In this document: positions 11,603 through 22,265 of the stretch, in pieces
Position numbering within the stretch: position 1 is the first letter of the stretch
Layout: every line of letters begins with the position of its first letter
Origin: Pseudorasbora parva
Taxonomy: Eukaryota > Chordata > Actinopteri > Cypriniformes > Gobionidae
Reading direction: 5' to 3'
NCBI RefSeq assembly: GCF_024679245.1
Contig: NC_090191.1
Location: forward strand, 4,014,004-4,078,003
DNA: 64,000 nucleotides
The notes under the pieces: model-generated
Database searches by the model: none
What the model saw: only the letters and a program-made list of their open reading frames with translations
What the model was told of the DNA's origin: nothing
Made by a program: the position numbers and the translations under genes

Positions 11603-11791
11603 CTATTGTGATGTCACAGTCAGAACACACTATAACTGACGCTGCAGGAGTCCTGGAGCCCATCGCTATTGTGATGTCACAGTCAGAACACACTATAACT
11701 GCCGCTGCAGGAGTCCTGAAGCCCATCTCTATTGTAATGTCACAGTCAGAACACACTATAACTGCCGCTGCAGGAGTCCTGAAGCCCATCG
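11603..11791 (+). repeat. 63-bp tandem triplication just upstream of a gene start
   Basis: Three copies with period 63 (TGATGTCA at 11609 and 11672; TAATGTCA at 11735). Each carries ATTGTGATGTCACAGTCAG, CACTATAACTG and GCTGCAGGAGTCCTG. Because 63 is a multiple of three, both strands stay open here, so these are not good evidence of coding. The array ends about 65 bp before the ATG of the next gene, so it may be part of its promoter; TGATGTCA resembles a CRE/ATF half-palindrome. Confidence 0.8.
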
Positions 11792-11854
11792 CTTTCTGCA
11801 GTCTCGGTGTAAAGTCATTCTTCCTCAGTATTTGGTGTTTGATGATCGTTTACA

Positions 11855-14800
11855 ATGGCTTGTAATACTGGAGTTCAGTCAGACCATTACAGAGAACTGG
11901 CCTATGCGGTGCGTTTAGCTGCAAAACTCTCTGTACCACAGCCGGAGAACGTCACTACTCAATCAGTCATCGACAACTTCTTCTGGAATCTGACTGAGAG
12001 GTATGTCTATTTATTTATTTGTACAATAAAAATAAAGATATCTATTATATTCTAGTGATGAAACTTAAAGTAGTTTTTGTGTAATTGTGTTAATGAGTCC
12101 TCTTTCACGCTTGAGCAAACAGTAAAACACAAAATTAAGCCAAAATGCCCGTTTTGTCAAGTATTCTTAAAAGAGTAGTCTTAAATGAGTCTTAAACTTA
12201 AATTAGCTAAATAACGTCTTAAATTAACTAAAAGAGTTAAGAGAGAAAACGCGTCAGATCTGCAAAATGTTTGGCAGCGGAAGATCTTAGAGTGACAGCT
12301 GCCTAATAAACCAGTTTCTGTCATTAAAGCTGCACTATGTAACATTTTTGCAGTAAAATATCCAAAAACTACTATGTCTGTGTTTTACATTTGGTTCAGT
12401 TGAGTACTTATAATACTCCAAATGTTTCCAAATATTTGTAAATGTGAGAAAATTGCTATTTTAACGAAGGAGCCGGGAAGTGTGTTGCAGTCGCCTCTCA
12501 GTTGCGTCACAGCTGTGTTTCCCTCAGTTTCTGGTTTTATTTTGCAGAAACACTTTACTCTTAGCTGTGTGCAACAACAAGTGTCACAGCAGCCACTGAA
12601 TAACATCATAGCATCAATTTCAACACACTCGAATGTATCTAACATGACAAACAGAGCTGCGTTACCTCATACTCATGACCAGAAAAACGGAAATGGCGTC
12701 GTCGACTGTGGCATAATAAAAGTCCCACTGCTCACGAACCGTGTGTTCATCTCAATAACAATCGCTCCAGCGGCCTTGCTCAGGTCCACAACACTCGCTC
12801 CTGCTCTGCTTTATACTACAGTAACATTAATAACCGCACCCATGACTATGATTTCTGCCAGAGTCTATCCCAATTATTTCCCACCGGCAGTGAGGTGAAG
12901 ACCACATGTCCCAAGATACTCAAACTTGGCGTCTTTAAACTACGCCTTTGTTTTGAATAGGTGACCTCTAGAGGACAGACAAGTTACATAGTGCACATTT
13001 AATGTTTATCAAAAAACAAAGGTAGCAAGAGAAAATTGCAGCTTTAATAAGGATTCATCTATATTTAGTTTATAATTTATCTGTATATTGATTATATATG
13101 AAGGCCTGCAGTTAAATGACCCTTATAATGGGTTTATTTGAAGATTATTCTAAGTTCACTTAAATTAAAAGCTTTTATTTTTTAAACTAATAAATGTTTT
13201 AATCAATTCTCAGCACAACAACAGCACAAGGAATCATAAAACCTTTCGGAAAACAAAAGCTTATTTAAAAATCAATTAATCACATATTAAATAATCAATC
13301 AAATAAGTCTCAGTTATACAAACATTTGAATACCCTTACTACACATTAGGTACTTTAAATATATACTTTTTAATACAATTATTATGTTTCTACTCCAATT
13401 TGTTGGTTAAATATAAACACTAACAGGTTAAGTAAACATATAATGAATATGTAATAGAGTGGATATATTTAGCAAAATCAGTTATTATTTTTCTAGCTAA
13501 CTAACAAGATACATTTACTTGTCTTATATTATATTCATGGTTTTGTGTGTTTTTCAGGAATTTGGAAGTGATACAGGCGGCACTGAGCTACCCTGTAAGT
13601 CTACTTTTGCATATTAATACATGTTTATCATTTATAAGTCCATGTTTAGGAATAAAGCAAACGATCTGCTCAAAGAAAAAACATTGTTCATTAGAACAAA
13701 CTAATTTAGCTTCCCCCCTCACACACACAGTTCTCCAGACAGCAAATCCATCAAATGCTGACTGCCATTGCAGCGTCAGCCACCACAACTGCAGCTGGTT
13801 TAATGTCAGAACTATCTGGTGTAGTGGGCATGGATACCTCTGCAGTGGTGAACCCAAACAGGCCATCCACATCCACATCCACTGAGGATCTTCAGCAGGA
13901 CCCTTCAGAAGAAGGACCAGTGATCCTGAAGACGGAGCGGCTCCCATTTGTGTATCCACTTGAAACCCTTTTTGGGATCACGGTGGATGTTCTCCTCAGC
14001 AGCGGTGAATGTGATTTCAGCAACTCTCTGGGTGAAGACGGTGAACTCGCTGGCATTGTGGTGGAGGAAGTTTGGCATCAGGTGAATGTGGTGATGCACA
14101 ACAACATCCTGAAGATCAACGCGGCCTCGTCATCGTGCTTCGTTTACTTCTGTCCGGATGAGTCCTGCTCTAATATTGGGGAATTACTGATCAGTAGGGT
14201 CATCCGAAAGCTGAGTGTTTTGCATTGCCACATCACCCGCGGCAATAGAGGCCAAACTCCCTTGTGCTCTCAGACCGAGCCGTACGGTTGAGGCCACAAG
14301 CAATGTAATCGACTACATTGTGGAGGAACTCATTCGGGCATGGGATCCTACTGCAGCGTCCAGGACATGGAGAAGTGGGCCTGTTCCAGTTCTGCGGCCG
14401 ACTTTTGAGACACGTGAGGGTGGACTGTCACTCATCCTGCTGGAGTCAGATCAACCCTCAGACAGTGACGGGCCAAAGACCATAACCTTATTTGACTCTC
14501 TGATGACCGCTCTTTACATGTCGAAGTGCAGCGGTCACGTCAGCGGGCAGGACATCAGTTACGCAGCTTCAGGACGACTGCAAAGGCTCACAGATTTAAT
14601 GAACTGTGTCCAGAGATGTGAGATTCCGCCGACAGAGAGAGACTCTGAGGAGGTCAGAACGACTGTTACAGATTTTCTCCATTATTTTGTGGAGGAACTC
14701 GTGCAGCGTCTTCTTGTGTCCTCCAGATTCCCCCAACCTGCGAAACTCCCTGAAAATACTCCAGTGATGCCCTTCACCATGAAAGAAGAAGATTTCGATC

Positions 14801-15244
14801 TGACAGTGGTGGATCATCTGACTGAGTTGGTGGTCAGCCAAGTTTTTGACTCACTGGAAAATAAATTTCCACTGGCTGAACAGTTGACACCGATTGAGAT
14901 GAACAGTCAGGCTGTGTCGGTTCAGGAGGATCTGCCAAAGCTGACCTTCAGGAACAGGTTAAAGATGATGAAGTCAAACATCCTTAAAAAGGTAATTTCT
15001 CCTCTGTATAAATGTTTAATGTTCTACCTAATACCTATACTTGCTGAAATTAATTCTGTTTTAAACACTACTGTTTTAAATCATGAGTGTCATTTGTTTG
15101 CAGATGAAGAATCCCTTTAGGTCCAAAAAGGACATGAAGAGCAAGGGTGATACTGAGGAAAGAGCAGCTCAAGAACCCAAAAAGAAGTCGTCATTTTTAG
15201 GGCGGATGATTTCCTTCTCCCTAAAAGTTAAGTTTTGTGGCTAA
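11855..15244 (+). CDS. Unrecognised multi-exon gene, one frameshift in the large exon
   Basis: I do not recognise the family. Inferred exons: 11855-12000 (ATG in good context, donor GTATGT), 13558-13594, 13731-14991 and 15104-15244 (TAA). All have GT-AG borders and matching phases. The protein starts MACNTGVQSDHYRELAYAVR, has a Ser/Thr-rich stretch (NRPSTSTSTEDLQQD), then amphipathic helical segments repeating an 'I-V-E-E-(L/V)' theme (AGIVVEEVWHQV, DYIVEELIRAW, HYFVEELVQRL, HLTELVVSQVF), and ends in a basic tail (NPFRSKKDMKSK, EPKKKSSFLGRM). No signal peptide, membrane segment or catalytic motif is seen. Reading shifts by +1 near 14210-14260 (frame of RVIRKLS to frame of IEAKLPCALRPS), so this copy is either a young pseudogene or carries a sequence error. 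Strong exon phasing argues it was a real gene. Intron 1 contains a TTAA MITE. Confidence 0.65.
12328..12998. mobile_element. TTAA-flanked MITE family C, inside an intron
   Basis: Ends AGCTGCACTATGTAAC and GTTACATAGTGCACAT are inverted repeats, and TTAA stands on both sides (12324-12327, 12999-13002). It is 671 bp and lies in intron 1 of the unknown gene. No transposase frame. TTAA duplication points to a Kolobok or piggyBac source. Confidence 0.8.
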
Positions 15245-15289
15245 TTGTAGCCCGCTGGTGTATGAACCGAGTCTGTGTTCATGAAATCA

Positions 15290-15535
15290 TTTGAGAGGCT
15301 GATGTTGGCCCGCCTGAAGGACATCTCTGGACCCCCTGCAGTTTGCTTATCAGTGGATGGTGCTGTCGACACGGGGCTGCTCCACATCCTGGGACTCGTG
15401 TAAGGAGCCTGGACTTCAGCTCCGCTTTAACACCATCATCACGGATACCCACAGCCTTCTGTGCCCTCCTCCATCTGCCAGTGGATCATCAGCTTCCTGA
15501 CAGACAGGCGGAGGGAAAAGCGCTCTAGATGGCTT
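15290..15535 (+). pseudogene. Non-LTR retrotransposon reverse transcriptase scrap
   Basis: Short pieces in several frames resemble the mid-part of a LINE reverse transcriptase: VDTGLLHILGLV, LDFSSAL (the F-x-D-F-S-S-A-F-N motif in relatives) and CQWIISFLTDRR. All are broken by frameshifts and stops. Clade cannot be assigned. Confidence 0.55.
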
Positions 15536-16173
15536 TCCACTTTCCAAAACATCTGCTTTTCAAGATGCACATGGAGATGTGTCTGATCTTTAACGCCATC
15601 ATGGGCAACAAACAAAGTTGATTCTGTGTTAATTTGATTTAATATTTGATGGTTTTTTTAATATATATGTTGTAGATTTAAATAGTTAATGAGAATTTAT
15701 AAAAAAAATTAAATTATATTTTTATAATAATAAAGTGATATTTTGAGTCAAAGGTCTTAATGATATTCAGTTTTGTTCAGTGTAATTAAAGCAAAAGTTT
15801 TTCAACAACAGAAGAATATGTAAAAGTGTGGTGTTTGGGGTGAAAGTCACAATCATTAACATGAGAAACAGCGGCTGACTTTTCCATTTGTTGACATAAC
15901 ATTGGTTAGATTCAAATGGTAATTATAATTCAGGTGCTTATTACTTTAGAGATATTACTCATATTTATAATGAAACAATCATATTTATATACTTATTTAG
16001 TTATGAATTGCAATTGCAGTCTGTAGTTTGTGGTCCTTCAGTCTGATATCTTTGATCTGAGAATAAATGATTGGTGATTTAGATCAATGTTATCGTCACA
16101 AATCAGGCCTCTCGCCACCAGAGGGCTCCTTCACCTCAATATTTATCCCCATTTCGGACTTCATTCCCCATAA

Positions 16174-17063
16174 CGCCTGTTTCACACCGCAAGCGTGAGC
16201 AGCGCGTGAGCTGCACTTCAGCGTAACTACACCGTGACAGCAGCTGCAGACGCGCGAGAGTATTCACACTGGAAGCGTTGGTGCAGCGTCACAGCAGCGG
16301 CTCCCACAATGATAGAGCCTATACCTGTCTGAGTATTAAATACTAAACTAAAATAAATTATTATATTTTCTGCCTAGTTTACTTTACTTTTTATAATACT
16401 TTCACCCAAACTGAATAATTAAAACAAGTTTAAATGGGTAAATCTTCTACAGATGATTTTTATTCTTCGTTTTCTTTTTCTGCATTTTGAGCGCTTTTGT
16501 GATGATATATTTATTTTGGCCAATAAAAAGTGTGCTTTCGCTTTGCACCGTGACTGCAGCTGCAGACCGAGAGCCTTTACCTGTCTGAGTATTAAATACT
16601 AAACTAAACGAAAGTTTGTTATATTTTCTGGCTAGTTTACTTTATTTTTTATAATCATAACCATACTTTCACCCAAACTGAATAATCAAAACAAGTTTAA
16701 ATTGCTAAAATCTTCCACAGATATTTTTATTCTTCGTTTTCTTCTCTGACATACTCCAGTTATTGTTCAAATACACTACACGTGCTTCCTGTGTGCATTT
16801 TAGGCACTTTTTGTGTGAAATCACATTTATTTTGTCCTTTAAAAGTGTGCTTTCACTTTAATTGAGCGTCAGAAGCGTCAGCAGCGCAGCAAAAATAGGC
16901 TCGCAGCCGAAACCCCCGCTTCACTGCTGCTCACGCGACGCTCCTGCTTGACGCTCACGTGCTGCTCCTGCTCCCGGTGTGAATGCACTCATTGATTAAC
17001 ATGGGCGCCGAAAAAAATACGCGCTGCTCACGCGCCGCTCACGCTTGCGGTGTGAAACGGCCG
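16174..17063. mobile_element. Non-autonomous TAA-flanked DNA transposon, copy 2
   Basis: Begins CGCCTGTTTCACACCGCAAG and ends CTTGCGGTGTGAAACGGCCG, flanked by TAA on both sides (16171-16173, 17064-17066). It closely matches copy 1 at 2976-3897 over its whole length with small indels, including the GCAGCAAAAATAGGCTCGCA block. The high similarity suggests fairly recent activity. Confidence 0.82.
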
Positions 17064-17066
17064 TAA

Positions 17067-18252
17067 TCCTTTGCCCTGACTCATCAGCCATCATTGTTTA
17101 CACCTGTGTGCCATTAGCATCCTCACCTCAGTCTACATAAACCATGTTCACTCTGCCATTCACGGTGAAGTCTTGTAAAGTGTAACACTGCAATTCTGAG
17201 CGGTCTCCCATGTTTATTGTCTCTTGGTTTTGGATCACCTGCCTGTAGTGATGGCCAAATGAAGCGTTTCAAAGCATTATTGCTTTCTGATACAATTGTG
17301 TAAAAAATGGTTCGTTACTCGAAGCTTCATTCAGATAGAAATTGCAGCACTATCTTCTGGTGAAGTAAATGTAATGCAACAAAGCTGACAACCATAAAAT
17401 GCAAGTAGGCTTATGTTCACGCCCCGTTTATTACGTGTTTACCGAGGCGATCGAAGCTGAAACAGTGTTAGTGCTGTGAACCTCATTTATGTAGGTACAT
17501 TTTACTGATACTGAGGAATTTCATGTGTACACCTTGATAATAAAACATTAATGATGTGTGCGTGTGTATTTATTTAGACAAGGACAGAAGATCAGACCAG
17601 CTTTAAAAAGCTGGAAACCATCACAGAAATTCTATTGGTTTCTATTAAAATACCAATAGGAACCGTTGGCTTTTACAATTTAAACCACCACAGATTTTTT
17701 TTTCTTTATGTGTGGGACATATTCCATTAGGATGTGATGCCCCTACCAATAGAACCCAACACATATCAGAAGAGACCCGCAGAGACCACAATAATTCCCA
17801 TTACAACCAATACAATTCCCATGAAAACCATTAAATGCAATAGAATTTCAGTAAAAGTGTTTTTTATTTATTTATTTTTTTGTTTTATTTATTTATATAT
17901 TTTTTAGCATGGCAGTATCATGTGTGAAAGCACATAAGAAATACAGCCGGCAGGTTTCAAACCTGTCAACACTGATTGGGCTGTGATAGCAGTCAGGTGG
18001 TTCACTACAGGAGTGAAGCAGTTTGTTTGCTTCAGAAGGCATTTTCACGTGACTAGTGACGTAATGATACAAGCTCCGAAGCAGTGGTTCATTTCAAGGA
18101 CCGTTCGAGTTTGAAGCAAGCTTCGGAGCATCGGTGTCAGACGTAACATCACTACCTGCCTGTCTCTGGAACTACTCTCTTGCCTGCGTTCCCTGCCTTG
18201 TTGTGTTGTGTTTGTTTGGACTGCCTGCATGTGTTTTGACCTTGCCTGAAAC
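17067..18252 (+). other. Possible LTR-type retroelement sequence split by a hAT insertion
   Basis: The two flanks (17067-17245 and 18163-18252) join across one target duplication. They are CT-rich with phrases such as CTTGCCTGCGTTCCCTGCCT, in the style of fish LTR or UTR sequence. No coding part is attached, so the assignment is weak. Confidence 0.3.
17246..18154. mobile_element. Non-autonomous hAT element with 8-bp target duplication
   Basis: Ends TAGTGATGGCCAAATGAAGC and CGTAACATCACTA. The 8-bp duplication CCTGCCTG is at 17238-17245 and 18155-18162. The subterminal GAAGC/GCTTCG words match those of the hAT element starting at 18253, so this is probably its internally deleted relative. No transposase. 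Confidence 0.88.
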
Positions 18253-18402
18253 TAGGGATGTGCCAAACGAAGCTTCTGAAGCAGTGAGGCTTTTACAACA
18301 AACTGTTTTGGTGCTTCGAAGCGTTTGACACAGTGCTCTACTCTGCCATCTGGTGGTCGATAAAAATTCCTACACCAACAGTGTCATTCATTCAGATGTT
18401 GT

Positions 18403-18786
18403 TCATTGGCAAGGTTTATTTGTATATTTAATTAACTTTGATACTCCCAGCATCACTGACCCAAGTTCTGTGTTGCTGTTAGTGTAGTGGCATGTGACCC
18501 CCAGATAGGACTCCATAGTGAGGGAGGTCCACATATCAGCTGTGAGGCAGACAGATGGGAGGTTCTGCAGATGTGCCATAGCCTTTTGCTTCACCTCTTT
18601 GTATTTCTCTCTGACCATCGTCTTAACAGTTTTCCGGGTTGGCAGAACATAGGTGGGGTCCAACTTGTTCACAAATGCTCTAAATCCCTCGTCTTCCACG
18701 ATGGAGAAAGGCTGCAAGTCCTTCACAACCATGTTGACAAGGGCCTCATCAAGCTCCTTCTTCCTTCCTAATAATACACAGCACAA
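18403..18786 (-). pseudogene. hAT transposase core, truncated
   Basis: Shows the start of the hAT RNase-H-like domain: KDLQPFSIVEDEGFRAFVNK, PTRKTVKTMV, then PSVCLTADMWTSLTMESYLG with the first catalytic Asp in TADMWTS, and VTCHY. It stops at ...IKYTNKPCQ; the insertion domain, the remaining catalytic residues and the C-terminal dimerisation region are absent. The exon begins after a probable intron separating it from the BED finger at 19273-19626. A dead transposase fragment of ZBED type. Confidence 0.85.
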
Positions 18787-19272
18787 TTATACCATTCATT
18801 CATATTGGCAGTGTAAGTCAAAGTAAGTAATGTAAACTAAGCCCATGCAGTGTTTAAACAAAGTAACAAAAAAATATTTCATTGGCAATACAAAAGTGTT
18901 TGTTTGGAGTTGGCCTAAAAATCCAACATAACCTATATCAACCCACCCCACTAATGGAAAGTAAAATACAGAGGTGGGCAAAGGACCTACATTTCATAAA
19001 CACAGGCTATTAGAGACATAAAGTTGGATATTAAAAGTAACAATTATGTGTATAAAGGTCATTGTGAAAGACATGAATATTAGAAATAGGATTGGTTGAG
19101 TTCCTTTGAAACTTTGGCTACACTATTTGTGATGAGTTAATATTTCTGAATATAAATATATTCCACCACATAAAGAAACAGAATAGAAAATGAAAACTTG
19201 AACTTCAAAAGGGTGAATTTTCATGCATTTTAATGACTTTATCACTCATTTGGGGAGAGTACATAACATTTT

Positions 19273-19626
19273 TTAGTCCCAAATTTGACCTTTTTCAGTT
19301 GGAGCAGACTGGTGCTCTGTTGTAGGAGTCTCGTTGGCCAGAGCATTTGGATGTTTGGAGCGTAGATGTCGAAGCATTGAGGATGTATCATTAGAATAAG
19401 ATAAAGTTTGGTCACATATCATGCATGATACTTTATTAGGAGTGTCGAGACTGAAGTGTTTCCACACTTGAGAACGTGGACTCTTTCGTGCATTCTCCAT
19501 ATTGAAATTAAACACAATGTGAGCTGTTGACAACTGAGGACAGCGTTTACAAACAGCAAATAAGTTTGTCTTTGAGAAAGGACTTTTATTCAGTTTTCTG
19601 GGAACAGTGGTTGAGCTTAATTGCAT
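19273..19626 (-). pseudogene. hAT transposase N-terminus with BED zinc finger
   Basis: Contains MENARKSPRSQVWKHFSLD, then the BED finger with C-x2-C (SCMICDQ) and H-x4-H (HLRSKH). BED fingers bind DNA ends in hAT transposases and in domesticated ZBED proteins. The frame ends within KGQIWD, where an intron or deletion separates it from the core fragment at 18403-18786. The more likely initiator is the inner Met of MENARKSPR at about 19500. Confidence 0.82.
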
Positions 19627-19956
19627 GGTGTTTTAATTTACATTCAGACAATTTCATTCAGATGTATTTAATTGTAGCCCTTTAATTAGCAACAACGCAC
19701 CAAGGTAAAAATGATTACATTATTAAGCTAATTAGAATATCACACTAAATGGATAGCAGATATGGGACAGCACAATCGATGCGCTCTGTATTTGAGCACG
19801 TCATGATGACGTGTCAGTGACATAACGAAGCTTCATTTCCACAGGTCACGTGACAGCCTCATTTCAAAGCAATGCTCCGAAACACTGTTTCAAAGCACTA
19901 GTGCTTCGAAAACCCGAGACGTGTGTCGACACAGGGTGTCGAGCTACCCATCCCTA

Positions 19957-20704
19957 GACAAAATTTATTAGCAGTAAATATACTGCATTCTATCTCAAAT
20001 TCAGTGCTTTACGTACAAGTGCATTTCTGTGTGACAAAAGTGAAACAATAAGTTTGATTAATGTCAATATTACGTCTGCATTTACAGTAAATTTGATAAT
20101 ATTTTTTCCTGTCCTAGTTTTATTTATTAACTCCAATTTAAGGCCCTAACCGCTGCAGATATATTTCTTGCAGAAGTTGATTACATTGCACTGAGGACAT
20201 TATACAATTTAATCCATACATCAATAAAAAGACTATGAACAAAATAGTGTTTTTAATGTATATTATCTCTGCTTAAGTGACAAAGAAAACCTAAATCTAC
20301 AATAGAAGCCATTAATTATGATGTGGCTCATTTCAGAGAAAATATGAGAAATCATTGAGAGAGGAAAGGTCATATACACTGTATAACTAATATCAAATAA
20401 TTCAATACATAATTACCTAAAATAAATAATAAAAACATACAAAAAATTATGAAAATTGTTTAATTGAAAGTACACATTCCACAAAATTCAATTAAGAGAT
20501 AATAATAGAAGAAAGATTCAATGTAATGTACATTTTAATATAAAAAATGTTATATATATATATATATTTTTTTTTTTTCAAATATTTTCAAAATGAAACT
20601 AATACTGTATTAAGTTTTTTTATGCCAAAAAAATACACAACATTTGCTTAAAACATTATAACAGAATAAATATTAAATATTTACAACTATAACAAAATAA
20701 ATTA

Positions 20705-20770
<66 letters not shown>

Positions 20771-20961
20771 CAAAATCACCCTTTTGTGTTATTTTCCAAG
20801 TGAAAACATTTCTAACAATGTACTGAGTATAAAAAAAACAACAACAAAAAAACTTTTCTACTAAACCTACTAAGCCTTTTCTACTAAAAAGTACAGTAGA
20901 CACCAGTACACTTTCACCTGGTCATAAACTCAAAAAAAAAGGAAGAAAGAAATATAGCCCC
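19957..20961. other. AT-rich stretch without a gene
   Basis: No coding sequence or clear element recognised; includes an (AT)n tract and T-runs near 20560-20580. Possible 3' flank of the small reading frame at 20962. Confidence 0.5.
20709..20769. repeat. (AT)n microsatellite
   Basis: About 30 consecutive AT units. Confidence 0.95.
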
Positions 20962-21312
20962 CTATCTATTCTCGACATCCAATTCTTCCAAATATAAGTC
21001 TATGTCATCAAAATTGTGTTCAACTACACCCTCTTTCTCATTAGTAGTACTCTCAGTTGTACAATCACTACAAACCACACTGTCCTTCTCACTATGAACA
21101 TCACACTGCACACTGCTTAAAGCACAAGCACTGGCAGTAGAAGTACAAGGCACACTGTCCGTCTCAACCTGAACATCAGACTTCACAGCTTTAGTATCCC
21201 CACATTGACTGCTGCTTAAAGCACAAGCACTGGCAGTAGAAGTACAAGGCACACTGTCCTTCTCATCCTGAACATCAGACTTCACAGCTTTAGTATCCCC
21301 AGTAAGAACTGG
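20962..21312 (-). CDS. Hypothetical exon with 33-residue tandem repeats and acidic end
   Basis: Not recognised. The minus-strand frame ends in TAG/TAA context at 20962 after an acidic tail (NFDDIDLYLEELDVENR). It contains two 33-residue repeats: KSDVQDEKDSVPCTSTASAC... and KSDVQVETDSVPCTSTASAC..., plus a partial third (DVHSEKDSVVC). A possible splice acceptor (CATTCCCAG) lies just upstream at about 21313, and the frame stays open to it (LTGDTKAVKSDVQ), so this could be a last exon. The repeats are Ser/Thr/Cys-rich and hydrophilic. No other exons are found nearby, so it may instead be an orphan or chance frame. Confidence 0.3.
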   Translation of the reverse strand, partial: PVLTGDTKAVKSDVQDEKDSVPCTSTASACALSSSQCGDTKAVKSDVQVETDSVPCTSTASACALSSVQCDVHSEKDSVVCSDCTTESTTNEKEGVVEHNFDDIDLYLEELDVENR

Positions 21313-21789
21313 GAATGTTGTGACGTATGAGTCAGGAAACCAACTGGAAATCTAGCTGAAGGTTGTTACCATTTTGGGAAAGCAGCTATGTATATATGCT
21401 AGGTAAACCAAAGAACTGGAGTGGTCTCCTGCAGGGGAAACTCGGCTTTGTTAATTTGAATAAAGTCTTTCTGAAATCAAATGATCTTTGGGAAATGATT
21501 TTTGCAAGAAGAAAATTTCCAACATTATTGGCACCCCAGATGGGACTGGCTTTGGAGCTGATGATAAACCACTGCAAGCTTGATGACCTTGAATGATCAA
21601 CACAAACACCAAGTGGCCACTATCTTGAGGTGAGCAAATTTTTGCTTTTTCTCATGTTTGTGTTGATCACCAGGGCTCACTTGGAAGTGGTAAGTCACTA
21701 AAAAAGCTTCTCCAAATTTAAAGAACTGAAGAAGGAATGAATGAGGATCTTTGATTTCAGAATAATTGCATGATCTGTATAAGCATGAA
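21313..21789. other. Stretch without a recognised gene
   Basis: A 77-codon plus-strand frame (21363-21596, LLQGKLGFVNLNKVFLKSND...) has no recognisable family and no repeat or splice support. GTGTTGATCA recurs nearby in both orientations (about 21598 and 21660). Confidence 0.3.
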
Positions 21790-22265
21790 TACAGGGTAAG
21801 TTCACTGGTTACTGATTCGGCTATATTACGGACTGATCAGGGTAAACAAAGGTTAATCTGTGTAAATGCATGCACACAGATGAAGTTTGCCGGTTACCGG
21901 TTCAATTAGTGAGTGACTGCTCAGGACAAACTGGAAAAGGAAAGTTTTACGGATACCGCTTCTGTTATCAAAGTATAACACGAAGGACTTGACGGGTAAA
22001 ACGATAGGTTATGTCTATGATACCGCTTTGCTATAAAACAGAGGACTGAATGGATAGGCATGGGAATTTTACGTCTTTGATACCGCTCTGTCATAAACAA
22101 CAGAGGTCTGAATAGTTAGACGGGATAGTGTAAAAGACTATGGATACCGCCTTGTTGTAAAATTACAGGGGACTGCACGGATAGTCTAATCGTTTGGAAT
22201 ACCGGTCTGTTGAAGTTCAGCAGATGTCTGAATGGGTAAACGATAGGTTATGTCTATGATACCGC
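21790..22265. repeat. Degenerate tandem array, about 60-65 bp units
   Basis: Successive units share GGATACCGCTTTGCTATAAA, then GAGGACTGAATGGATAG and similar words. At least six imperfect copies can be followed. The array ends exactly where Tc1 transposase-like sequence begins, and the last unit closely repeats an earlier one (ACGATAGGTTATGTCTATGA at 22001 and 22241). Confidence 0.7.

Larger units (their letters stand above)
18253..19956 (-). mobile_element. ZBED-type hAT element, internally deleted
   Basis: Ends TAGGGATGTGCCAAACGAAG and GAGCTACCCATCCCTA. Transposase pieces are on the minus strand (BED finger at 19273-19626, core start at 18403-18786). The flanking 8-mers (CCTGAAAC and GACAAAAT) do not match, so either one edge was rearranged or the ends come from two copies. 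Confidence 0.78.

Noticed and set aside
11421..11789. Minus-strand frame with three 21-residue repeats
   Set aside because: The 63-bp unit is open on both strands; it lies just upstream of the plus-strand gene and has no splice or family support.
20673..20903. Tyr-Ile repeat protein
   Set aside because: Reading of an (AT)n tract.
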